A stretch of 64,000 bases of DNA from Streptomyces echinoruber (lineage in GTDB: Bacteria > Actinomycetota > Actinomycetes > Streptomycetales > Streptomycetaceae), in contig NZ_BMWH01000026.1 of NCBI RefSeq assembly GCF_014651135.1, forward strand, positions 46,835 to 110,834, read 5' to 3'. Made by a program: the position numbers and the translations under genes. Below the pieces are notes generated by a model. The model was not told the DNA's origin. It saw only the letters and a program-made list of their open reading frames with translations, and made no database searches. This document shows positions 58,501-64,000 of this stretch, piece after piece (position 1 is the stretch's first letter; each line of letters begins with the position of its first letter).

Positions 58501-58607
58501 CAGGCCTCGACGGTGAGCGGGACGGCGGCGGCGTAGCGGGCGGGCCGGACGCGCTGAGTGTGGAGGCGCTCGGCGCGCTGCTCGATCCGGCGGCGTTCGT
58601 CGTGCAT
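55554..58607 (-). CDS. GH38 alpha-mannosidase
   Basis: A 1017-residue GH38 enzyme. An N-terminal beta domain precedes the catalytic barrel. The barrel carries the zinc site GHAHIDSAWLWP, the nucleophile Asp in WLPDSFGYTAAYPQLA, and the second zinc ligand region in LHQFHDILPGSS. The C-terminal half is beta-rich (NGLVRVEVAADGTLASVRDL, DLDWHETEKILKAAFPVDVR). Size and motifs fit cytoplasmic bacterial alpha-mannosidases. ATG 58607 is used; the upstream-open frame lies inside the GH4 gene. It follows the GH4 gene by 32 bp and shares its direction. No signal peptide is present, so substrates must be imported. Confidence 0.9.
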   Translation of the reverse strand: MHDERRRIEQRAERLHTQRVRPARYAAAVPLTVEAWQVPGEPVPFARAAAAPYEPFAPGTPWGPPWGTTWFRVRGRVPEEWRGRRVEAVVDLGFTGAGPGFQAEALVHLPDGTPLKAVNPFNQYVPVANPADGGEEVHYLVEAASNPDILANGFAAPTPLGDVLTAGDRPLYTFGHADLAVLDEDVWHLDLDLQVLRELMAELAEYDPRRHEILHTLDRALDALDLDDVSGSAPAAREVLAPALARPAHAGAHTVSGVGHAHIDSAWLWPVRETVRKAARTFANATALAEEYEDFVFACSQAQQYAWVRDHHPRVWERIKEAVAKGRWAPVGGMWVEADGNLPGGEALARQLVHGKRFFLEHFGIETRGVWLPDSFGYTAAYPQLARLAGNEWFLTQKLSWNQTNTFPHHTFWWEGIDGTRIFTHFPPVDTYNARFSGAEMARAVRTYREKGRGTRSLAPFGWGDGGGGPTREMMERARRLADLEGSPKVVVEHPDAFFAQARAEYPDAPVWNGELYLELHRGTYTTQARTKQGNRRSEHLLREAELWATTAALHAPGYAYPHDRLDRLWKTVLLHQFHDILPGSSIAWVHREAEAEYARVARELEELITQAVTALGAGPTRVFNTSPHERAEVIRTPGGAPAYVRVPAHGSAPLAPAEPERPVTVTGRVLDNGLVRVEVAADGTLASVRDLRADREVLAGPGNLLRLHTDLPNHWDAWDVDAHYRNRHTDLLDTDEITVVERDPLLGAIRVTRTFGRGSTITQMIRLRAGSPRVDVETDLDWHETEKILKAAFPVDVRAPHSSAEIQFGHVQRPTHTNTSWEAARFEVSGHRWVHVGEPGYGVAVVNDSTYGHDVTRTVRADGGTTGGTTTTVRLSLVRAPRVPDPQADQGRHRFTYALLPGATTDDALREGYALNLPLRLADSAGEPRPVVSTEGAGVTVEAVKLADDTSGDVVVRLYESRGGRATGVLRTGFPLAGAEVADLLERPLRAADTDGDAVPLTLRPFEVRTLRLRRA

Positions 58608-58639
58608 GGCGGTCTCCAGGCGGGCGGGGCGGAGGGCGT

Positions 58640-59977
58640 CTAGCGCAGATAGGCCAGGCCGGGGTGGGCGGCGAGGTAGCCGTCCAGGAGCCGCCGGGCG
58701 ACGTTGACGGAGTCGACGAGGGGATGCAGGGCGAGGGCCTTGACGGCGGCGGCGCGCGAGCCGGTCTCCGCGGCCGTGAGCACCTCCCGTTCGACGGCCT
58801 TGACCGCGCACACCAGCCCGGCGGCGTGGCCGGGCAGCGGGTCGGCGGCGACCGGGTGGGCGCCGCCGGCGTCGACCAGGCACGGCACCTCGACCACGGC
58901 GTCGGCGTCCAGCACGGAGAGCGTGGTGCGGTTGCGGACGTTGAGGATGAGGGTGGCGCGCTCATCGCGGGCGATGGCCCGCATCAGGGCGAGGGCGACC
59001 TTCTCGTAGCCGCCGGAGAGGTCCTCGGCCTCGCGCTCGCCGGCGCCGGCGGCCGCGCGGTTCTCGGCCATGTAGGTGGCCTCGCGTTCGGCGCGGGCGC
59101 GGTTCCAGGCGGCGAGGGCGTCCACCTCCGGGTCCGCGGCCTCGGCGTAGAAGCGGGCCTGCTGCTCGCGCAGGAAGGCGCCGCGGGTCTGCCCGGCCTC
59201 CCGGTAGGCGCGGACGGTCTCGCGGTTGAAGTAGTAGTAGTGCAGGTATTCGTTGGGGATCGCGCCCAGCGACTGCAGCCACTCCGGCCCGAACAGCCTG
59301 CCCTCCTCGAAGGAGCCGAGCAGGCCGGGGTCGGCGAGCAGCCGCGGCAGCACGTCCCGGCCGTCCACGCGCAGGCCGCGCACCCAGCCGAGGTGGTTGA
59401 GGCCGGCGTAGTCGATCCACGCCCGCCGCGGGTCGACGCCGAGCACGCGGGCGATGCGGCGGCCGAGGCCGACCGGCGAGTCGCAGATGCCGATGACGCG
59501 GTCGCCGAGGTGGCGGGACATGGCCTCGGTGACCAGGCCGGCGGGGTTGGTGAAGTTGATGACCCACGCCTCGGGCGCCAGGCGGGCCGCGCGCCGGGCG
59601 ATGTCGACGGCGACCGGCACCGTGCGCAGGCCGTAGGCGACGCCGCCCGCGCCGACCGTCTCCTGCCCGAGGACGCCCTGGTCCAGCGCGACGCGCTCGT
59701 CGCAGGCGCGGCCCTCCAGACCGCCCACGCGGATGGCGGAGAAGACGAAGTCGGCGCCGCGCAGCGCCTCGTCGAGGTCGGTGGTGGCGGTCACCTCGGG
59801 CGCGTCCGGCACGCCCGCCGCCTGCCGGGCCAGCACCCGGGTCACGGCCCCGAGCCGCCCGGCGTCCAGGTCGTGCAGCACGACGTGCGTCACCCGGCCC
59901 TCGGCGCGGTCGCCCAGGAGCGCGCCGTACACGAGCGGCACCCGGAACCCGCCGCCGCCCAGAATCGTCAGCCTCAC
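58640..59977 (-). CDS. GH4 family glycosidase (6-phospho-beta-glucosidase-like)
   Basis: A 445-residue NAD- and Mn-dependent GH4 enzyme. The NAD-binding start is LTILGGGGFRVPLVYGALLG; metal and substrate motifs are VINFTNPAGLVTEAM, GICDSPVG (metal Cys) and YAGLNHLGWVRGL (metal His). GH4 enzymes cleave glycosides by a redox elimination mechanism and many act on 6-phosphosugars; actinobacterial members near GH38 genes may act on unphosphorylated sugars instead. It is the first gene of a two-gene operon with GH38. The promoter region carries 10-bp phased TTCG repeats. Confidence 0.88.
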   Translation of the reverse strand: MRLTILGGGGFRVPLVYGALLGDRAEGRVTHVVLHDLDAGRLGAVTRVLARQAAGVPDAPEVTATTDLDEALRGADFVFSAIRVGGLEGRACDERVALDQGVLGQETVGAGGVAYGLRTVPVAVDIARRAARLAPEAWVINFTNPAGLVTEAMSRHLGDRVIGICDSPVGLGRRIARVLGVDPRRAWIDYAGLNHLGWVRGLRVDGRDVLPRLLADPGLLGSFEEGRLFGPEWLQSLGAIPNEYLHYYYFNRETVRAYREAGQTRGAFLREQQARFYAEAADPEVDALAAWNRARAEREATYMAENRAAAGAGEREAEDLSGGYEKVALALMRAIARDERATLILNVRNRTTLSVLDADAVVEVPCLVDAGGAHPVAADPLPGHAAGLVCAVKAVEREVLTAAETGSRAAAVKALALHPLVDSVNVARRLLDGYLAAHPGLAYLR

Positions 59978-60090
59978 GCTTGCACCTTTCCCGCCCCGCG
60001 GACCGCGACGCCCGCCCCGCCGAAACAGGCGCGGACCGCCGCGTCCGGTGGCGTGTTCGTGACCGTCACATCCGGGCCCATCCGGATTCG

Positions 60091-60130
60091 TTCATATTTA
60101 TTCGGTTTCGTTCGCGTCCGTTCGGGTCCG
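60091..60130. promoter_or_regulatory. Four 10-bp phased TTCG direct repeats
   Basis: Units of ten bases, each starting TTC, lie in register at 60091, 60101, 60111 and 60121 (TTCATATTTA, TTCGGTTTCG, TTCGCGTCCG, TTCGGGTCCG), in a locally AT-rich patch 114 bp upstream of the GH4 start. Helically phased direct repeats are typical operators of DeoR-type sugar regulators. The rest of 59978-60312 has no gene. Confidence 0.5.
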
Positions 60131-60312
60131 TCCGGCCGCGGTCCGTCGCCGGGCCGCGCCGGGGACCTCGCCGGGCCGGCGATCGGCACCACCCTGTCAC
60201 CCGCCCCGGCCGCGGCGGTCCCCGCCCGACACTCCGACAGGCGTCGTGTCCGTCACCCGGCCGCCGGGCGGTCCCGTGGGAGGCGGGTGATCCCGTGGGA
60301 GGCGGGCGGGGA

Positions 60313-60346
60313 CCGACGGGCCGGGCCGGACGGCCCGGCCCGTCGG
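60313..60346 (-). terminator. 15-bp hairpin after the CocE-like gene
   Basis: CCGACGGGCCGGGCC (60313-60327) and GGCCCGGCCCGTCGG (60332-60346) are perfect reverse complements with a 4-nt loop, just downstream of the minus-strand hydrolase stop at 60370. Confidence 0.75.
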
Positions 60347-60369
60347 CTGTTCCCCGCGGGGCCGGGGAA

Positions 60370-62055
60370 TCACGTGGGCCCGGAGTCGTAGGGAAGCGTC
60401 AGCGCCGAGTCCGTGTGGAGCGTGACGCGCACCGGCACGAAGGCGGTGGCGTCCACCGGCGACTCCCCGGTGCCGGGATTGCGGGCGTAGCGCGGATGGG
60501 CGCCCGCGCTGATCTGCCAGCGTATGCGGTGGCCGGCGGCGAAACGGTGGGCGGTGGCGCTCATCGGCAGGGTGACCTGCGCGGGCGCGGGTCCGCCGGT
60601 CCGGAGCCGGCCCAGCCCGTCGCAGACGTTGACGGAGCGGCCCTGCGGGTCCACGTCGCACAGGCGGGTGAAGACGTCGGCGTGCCCGGTGTCCGCGGAG
60701 ACGCTCAGCCGGGCGGAGACCGGGCCGAGGACGTCCACGGGCTCGGCCAGCGGGGGGCCGGTGAACGTCAGGACGTCGGCCCGGGCCTCCAGGGCGCGGT
60801 TGTCGCGCGGACCGGCGGTGCGGGAGAGCAGCGGGCCGCCGAGGGACGGGGTGGGGTCGGCCGGGTCGTAGCGGAACGACGCCAGGGGCGCGCGGTCCGT
60901 GGGGGCCTGCCGGGTGAGCTGCCCGCCCGGGGCGGGGTACCACGAGGTGGCGTCCGCGGCCGGCGGCCAGTCGTCGAGGTCCCGCCAGGCGTTCTCCCCG
61001 CCGACGTGCACGCGCACCGCGGTGGAGCGCAGGCCGGAGGGGTCGGCGCACAGGTGGGCGCGCAGCCAGGCCAGGCTCTCGGCGAACACTTCGGGCCAGC
61101 CCTGCTGCAGGGCGGAGGCGTGGGTCCAGGGGCCGACGAGCAGGGCGGTCTCGCATCCGGCCCGGCGCAGCCGGTCGTACTGCGCGAAGGTCTGGTCGAC
61201 CAGCACGTCGTGCCATCCGGTGATCAGGCTCGTGGGTACGCCGAGCCGCTCCGCCGGTTCGGTCAACGCCGCGCCGCGCCAGTACGCGTCCTCGGCGTCC
61301 GGGTGGGTCATCACCTCGTCCAGCCAGGGCACCTCGCCCCCGAGGGCGGACGCGTACGCCCCGCGCAGGGGCTGCGCGGTGGTGACGGCGCGCAGGCGGC
61401 GCCGCAGGCGCAGCGCCGCCCTCAGGAACGGTGCCGTGCCCCGGTGCTGGTGGGTCATGCCCAAGCCGACGACGAGGGCGTTCTCCAGGCGCAGCGCGCC
61501 GTCCGTGTGGAACAGGGCGTGGGGATCGTGCAGGCCCACCTGCACCACCATCGCCTTCAGCTCCGGCGGCGGGTCCAGGGCGAGGGCCCATTGCACGTAG
61601 CCCAGGTAGCTGGGGCCGACGGTCCCCAGTGTCCCGTCGAACCAGGGCTGTTCGCGCAGCCAGGACACCGTGGCCCGGCCGTCGGCGGCCTCGTTGCGCC
61701 ACAGGTCGAACGCACCGCCCGAACCGCCGGTGCCGCGGCAGCTCTGCAGGACCACGTGGAAGCCCTGTTCGGCGAGGAGCAGGCCGTACATGGCGGACCA
61801 CGGCAGGCCGCGGCCGTAGGGCGAGCGGACCAGGAGGGTGGGGAAGTCGCCCTCCGCGCGCGGGAAGTAGTGGTCCGTGAGCAGCGGGCTGCCGTCGGCG
61901 GCCGGCACCACCAGGCCCGGCTCCCATCCGGCCTCGTGCCGTCTCGCCGGGAGGCCCCGCCAGGTCGCCCTCAGCAGCCGTGCGGACAGCGGCGGTTTTC
62001 CGGCGGGCGGCGCCCAGGGCGGTCCGAGCGCGGCGTCGGGCATGGGTGATGGCAT
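60370..62055 (-). CDS. CocE/NonD family (X-Pro dipeptidyl-peptidase S15-like) hydrolase
   Basis: A 561-residue serine hydrolase. The alpha/beta core has VLQSCRGTGGSGG, the nucleophile elbow GTVGPSYLGYVQWALA, and the later catalytic-acid and His segments (LITGWHDVLVDQT, VGPWTHASALQQGWPEVF). The C-terminal third is the jelly-roll domain of this family (DVLTFTGPPLAEPVDVLGPV). No signal peptide is seen. It may cleave esters or peptides; cocaine esterase is one member. ATG 62055 has GGAGGGG about 6 nt upstream. It is divergent from a TetR gene across a short palindromic promoter region, so it is probably that regulator's target. Confidence 0.87.
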   Translation of the reverse strand: MPSPMPDAALGPPWAPPAGKPPLSARLLRATWRGLPARRHEAGWEPGLVVPAADGSPLLTDHYFPRAEGDFPTLLVRSPYGRGLPWSAMYGLLLAEQGFHVVLQSCRGTGGSGGAFDLWRNEAADGRATVSWLREQPWFDGTLGTVGPSYLGYVQWALALDPPPELKAMVVQVGLHDPHALFHTDGALRLENALVVGLGMTHQHRGTAPFLRAALRLRRRLRAVTTAQPLRGAYASALGGEVPWLDEVMTHPDAEDAYWRGAALTEPAERLGVPTSLITGWHDVLVDQTFAQYDRLRRAGCETALLVGPWTHASALQQGWPEVFAESLAWLRAHLCADPSGLRSTAVRVHVGGENAWRDLDDWPPAADATSWYPAPGGQLTRQAPTDRAPLASFRYDPADPTPSLGGPLLSRTAGPRDNRALEARADVLTFTGPPLAEPVDVLGPVSARLSVSADTGHADVFTRLCDVDPQGRSVNVCDGLGRLRTGGPAPAQVTLPMSATAHRFAAGHRIRWQISAGAHPRYARNPGTGESPVDATAFVPVRVTLHTDSALTLPYDSGPT

Positions 62056-62072
62056 CGTTCCCCTCCTTTTTC

Positions 62073-62085
62073 CGTACGGTGTACG
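62073..62085. promoter_or_regulatory. CGTAC-GGT-GTACG palindrome in the divergent promoter
   Basis: A perfect 5-bp-arm palindrome lies 18 bp from the CocE-like start and 78 bp from the TetR-type start. It resembles many TetR half-sites (GTAC...GTAC). Confidence 0.5.
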
Positions 62086-62162
62086 AGAATAGAGGATGCT
62101 TGGATGACCTCGGCAAGGGCCGCTGCGACGATCGCGACGATCAGGGAGAGGAGCGCGAGACC

Positions 62163-62879
62163 ATGCCCCGCGACAAAGGGGCCGGCGCCGCGGGCGTCGA
62201 CCCCGAACAGCTCTGGCTGCGCCCCGCCGAGCCCCGCCGGGGCCGCAGGCCCTCCTTCAGCCGTGAGGCGATCACGGCGGCGGCCGTCGCCCTGGCGGAC
62301 GCGGAGGGGCTGGAGGCGGTCACCATGCGGCGGGTCGCCGCCCGGGTCGGAGCCGGCGTCATGTCGCTCTACAGCTACGCCCCCGACAAGGAGACCCTGC
62401 TGGAACTGATGGTCGACCACGTCAGCGGCGAGCTGCCGACCACGCGCCCGCTCACCGGCGACTGGCGGGCCGACCTGAAGGCCATCGCCCACCTCCAGCG
62501 CGCCCTCATGCTGCGCCACCCCTGGCTGCCCGCCGCCCTGTCCACCCGCCGCACCCTGGGCCCCAACACCCTGGCCTTCCTGGAGCACGCGCTCGCCGCC
62601 CTGCGGCCCACCGGACTGGACGGCGCGGCGAAGCTGGAGGTCTTCGCCCAGCTCACCGCCTTCGTCGCCGGGCACGTCGGCCATGAGATCGCCCAGGCCG
62701 CGGCGGCACGGTCCCCCGAACGGCGCGCGGCCGAGGCCCGCTACCTCGCCGCCGTCGCCGCCGACGGCCGCCACCCGGAACTCGCCGAGGTCCTCTCCGC
62801 GCCCGGACGCTCCCTCACCCCCGAGGCCACCTTCACCCGGTTCCTCAACCGCCTGGTCGACGGCCTCGACACCGACTGA
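62163..62879 (+). CDS. TetR/AcrR family regulator
   Basis: A 238-residue TetR protein. After a 35-residue lead the HTH reads FSREAITAAAVALADAEGLE, then AVTMRRVAARVGAGVMSLYS; the C-terminal domain resembles the TetR_C_1 (tetracycline repressor-like) group (MLRHPWLPAALSTRRTLGPN). Start is ATG 62163 with GGGAGAGGAG upstream; earlier in-frame starts lie in the hydrolase gene. It is divergent from the CocE-like gene and probably represses it. Confidence 0.88.
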   Translation: MPRDKGAGAAGVDPEQLWLRPAEPRRGRRPSFSREAITAAAVALADAEGLEAVTMRRVAARVGAGVMSLYSYAPDKETLLELMVDHVSGELPTTRPLTGDWRADLKAIAHLQRALMLRHPWLPAALSTRRTLGPNTLAFLEHALAALRPTGLDGAAKLEVFAQLTAFVAGHVGHEIAQAAAARSPERRAAEARYLAAVAADGRHPELAEVLSAPGRSLTPEATFTRFLNRLVDGLDTD

Positions 62880-63667
62880 TCCCGCGCGCCGGTTGATCCC
62901 GCGCACCGGTTGACCCCGCGTGCCTGCCGCCGTGTCCCGCCCGCTGCGCCGTGCCCACGACCGGCTCGGCCTGCGGGAGGAGGCCCCCGCGTGACAGCGG
63001 AGCGGCTCGACGGCTCGTGAGCCGTACGCGTTTCACGGCCCGCGCGCGGCTCGACGGCTCGCGAGTCGGTACGCGCCTCACGGCCCGTGCGCGGTCCGGC
63101 GACGCGTGAACCGGCACACGCCCCACGGCCCGCGCGTGGCACAGCGGTTCATGAACCGGCACATGCTCCGCGACCCGTGCGCGGAGCGTGTGCCGTCTCG
63201 TGACACGGGCGCACGATGTGTGCGCGGCGCGCGGGCAGCCCGTCTCGCGCCCCCGAGGGGACGGCACCGGAACGCCGGTTCGTCCGCCGCGCCCGGCCGT
63301 TCCGGCCACTCCCCCGGCCGGGCCGGCGGCCGGGCCCGCAACCGCCCCCGGCCGCCAGCGCGGCGTGGCCGAATCCGCACGTTGTACGGCTGGTCGCCGC
63401 CGGTCCTCCCCGGCTCCTCGGCAACGGCGGGGAACAACCGGAACGGCCGGGCGCGGCGGACGGACCGCCTCCGGGCCGGGCGGGACACCGGCCCGGAGGG
63501 ACACCGCGGCACCGCACCGCTCTCCGGCGGCCCGCGGCGGACGCGCGCGCGGTTACCCCCGACTCCCGCGACCATGGCTTGCGTTCCGAGGCACCCCGGT
63601 CGCATGCGCGGCTCGGGAGGGCACGCGGGCCGCTTCGTCCGTGGCGTCGTGCCCCGGCTGTGCACCG
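62880..63667. other. Long intergenic stretch left of the lasso peptide gene
   Basis: No convincing gene on either strand. It contains the 45-bp repeat array (62999-63178 and a degenerate fifth copy). The rest is GC-rich DNA in which all frames are Arg/Pro/Gly-rich shadows. Several repeat units contain GAACCGGCAC or GTACGCG motifs. Confidence 0.6.
62999..63178 (+). repeat. Four 45-bp tandem repeats
   Basis: Units at 62999-63043, 63044-63088, 63089-63133 and 63134-63178, with a decayed fifth from 63179. The common theme is GCGCGGCTCGACGGCTCGYG, then a GTACGCG block, then CTCACGGCCCGY. Divergence increases to the right. There are no spacers, so it is not a CRISPR array. Confidence 0.8.
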
Positions 63668-63697
63668 TTGTGACGATCCGACGAGCACCCCTAGCGT
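63668..63697 (+). promoter_or_regulatory. Probable promoter of the lasso peptide operon
   Basis: TTGTGA (63668-63673) and TAGCGT (63692-63697) are 18 bp apart, a good Streptomyces housekeeping-type pair. It lies about 140 bp before the precursor gene, leaving a structured untranslated leader. Confidence 0.45.
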
Positions 63698-63705
63698 GAC
63701 GCAAC

Positions 63706-63815
63706 GAACCGGCCATCCGCGGGTCCGGAACCGCGGGCGAGCCGGCCGGTTCACCGGCGGGTACCTGTGCCGACGTTCCTCTTCACCCGACTGAAACGGC
63801 GTCAGCCGGTTTCAG
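63706..63815 (+). other. Structured 5' untranslated region of the lasso transcript
   Basis: GAACCGGCC (63706-63714) pairs perfectly with GGCCGGTTC (63744-63752) around two CCGCGG blocks. CTGAAAC (63791-63797) pairs with GTTTCAG (63809-63815), extended by GGC/GCCG. The second hairpin ends 7 nt before the GAAAGG ribosome site, so it could affect translation. Confidence 0.45.
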
Positions 63816-63836
63816 CTGACCGAAAGGATGTGTGTC

Positions 63837-63944
63837 ATGACGTACGAGCGTCCGACCCTCACCAAGGCCGGCGGCTTCCGCAAGACGACGGGCCTGGCGG
63901 GCGGCACCGCCAAGGACCTGCTCGGCGGTCACCAGCTCATCTGA
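63837..63944 (+). CDS. Class II lasso peptide precursor
   Basis: A 35-residue precursor. The leader has the YxxPxLxxxGxF recognition motif bound by lasso RRE (B1) proteins: MTYERPTLTKAGGFRK. Two Thr follow, one of which fits the invariant Thr at the second-last leader position. The core is then GLAGGTAKDLLGGHQLI with a Gly1-Asp9 ring, or the same without Gly and a Leu1-Asp8 ring. Asp is in the right place for macrolactam closure in both. GAAAGGA lies 8 nt before ATG 63837; ATG 63828 in frame would add three residues. The cyclase, RRE protein, protease and exporter genes would lie to the right, outside the window. It looks related to actinobacterial lasso precursors of the keywimysin type. Confidence 0.85.
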   Translation: MTYERPTLTKAGGFRKTTGLAGGTAKDLLGGHQLI

Positions 63945-63955
63945 CCCGCGGAGAG

Positions 63956-64000
63956 GCCGGCTTCCCGTCCCGCGGTGAGACGCGGACGACGGGAGCCGGC
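63956..64000 (+). terminator. Hairpin after the lasso precursor gene
   Basis: GCCGGCTTCCCGTC (63956-63969) pairs with GACGGGAGCCGGC (63988-64000) with one bulged T, and CCGCG/CGCGG extend the stem. It begins 11 bp after the stop. In lasso operons such a structure between precursor and processing genes can raise precursor message over enzyme message. The window ends inside or at the end of it. Confidence 0.6.

Noticed and set aside
55500..58643. 1047-codon plus-strand open frame
   Set aside because: It is antisense to the GH38 gene, which has all catalytic motifs.
62999..63220. CRISPR array
   Set aside because: The 45-bp units are directly adjacent with no unique spacers, are not identical, and no cas genes are present.

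Overview
The window is very GC-rich, gene-dense DNA typical of a Streptomyces chromosome. Supporting signs are frequent GTG starts, ATGA stop/start overlaps, DasR-type boxes before a chitinase, DUF2510 proteins, large LuxR-family-like ATPases and the short Cys-rich sulfur leader peptides of actinobacteria. No rRNA, tRNA, CRISPR array, phage or transposase gene was seen. The content looks like accessory, mostly catabolic chromosome, with several decayed gene fragments between intact operons.

Layout. 0-3 kb: zinc alcohol dehydrogenase, a frameshifted DUF3048 fragment, a truncated carboxymuconolactone decarboxylase, and an SDR oxidoreductase. 3-12 kb: a large ATPase/TPR regulator-like protein without its usual DNA-binding end, a DUF2510 membrane protein, a TetR gene divergent from a PAP2-DMT pair across a four-unit operator array, and a scramblase-like protein. 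11.8-29.1 kb: a sulfur-assimilation island. It holds a thioltransferase-like GST, a GntR regulator, a ferredoxin, an ABC importer whose binding protein ends in a NosL-like domain, an AprA/fumarate-reductase-like flavoprotein fused to HEAT repeats, a winged-helix regulator with an SfnB/DszC-like flavin enzyme, a second sulfonate-type ABC importer, a TauD-like dioxygenase, an Rrf2 regulator and a third binding protein. Three clear (and one weaker) cysteine-attenuation-type leader peptides sit before transcription units of this island. 29.1-37.5 kb: an alpha-glucan locus (GH87 glucanase, GH13 glucosidase, ABC importer, LacI repressor). 37.8-41.5 kb: SRPBCC plus alcohol dehydrogenase pair, gene remnants and an epoxide hydrolase. 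41.9-48.2 kb: a MITE-like element, a PotABCD-type polyamine importer and a divergent GntR gene with a Cache-like sensor. 48.3-53.5 kb: regulators, a phosphopantetheinyl transferase, a metallophosphoesterase and an ATP-grasp enzyme. 53.6-62.9 kb: GH18 chitinase, GH38 alpha-mannosidase with a GH4 glycosidase, a CocE-type hydrolase and a divergent TetR. 63-64 kb: a 45-bp repeat array, then a lasso peptide precursor at the right edge, whose processing genes would lie just outside the window.

How it fits together. The sulfur island looks like several independently induced import-plus-cleavage modules for organosulfur compounds, joined by a shared control layer: Cys-codon leader peptides, a shared CCYA-N9-TAGG motif near three of them, and a candidate Rrf2 regulator encoded within the island. 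The least explained module is 13.4-20.3 kb, in which a ferredoxin and an AprA-like flavoprotein are encoded with a dedicated importer. The sugar loci are conventional transporter/hydrolase/repressor sets.
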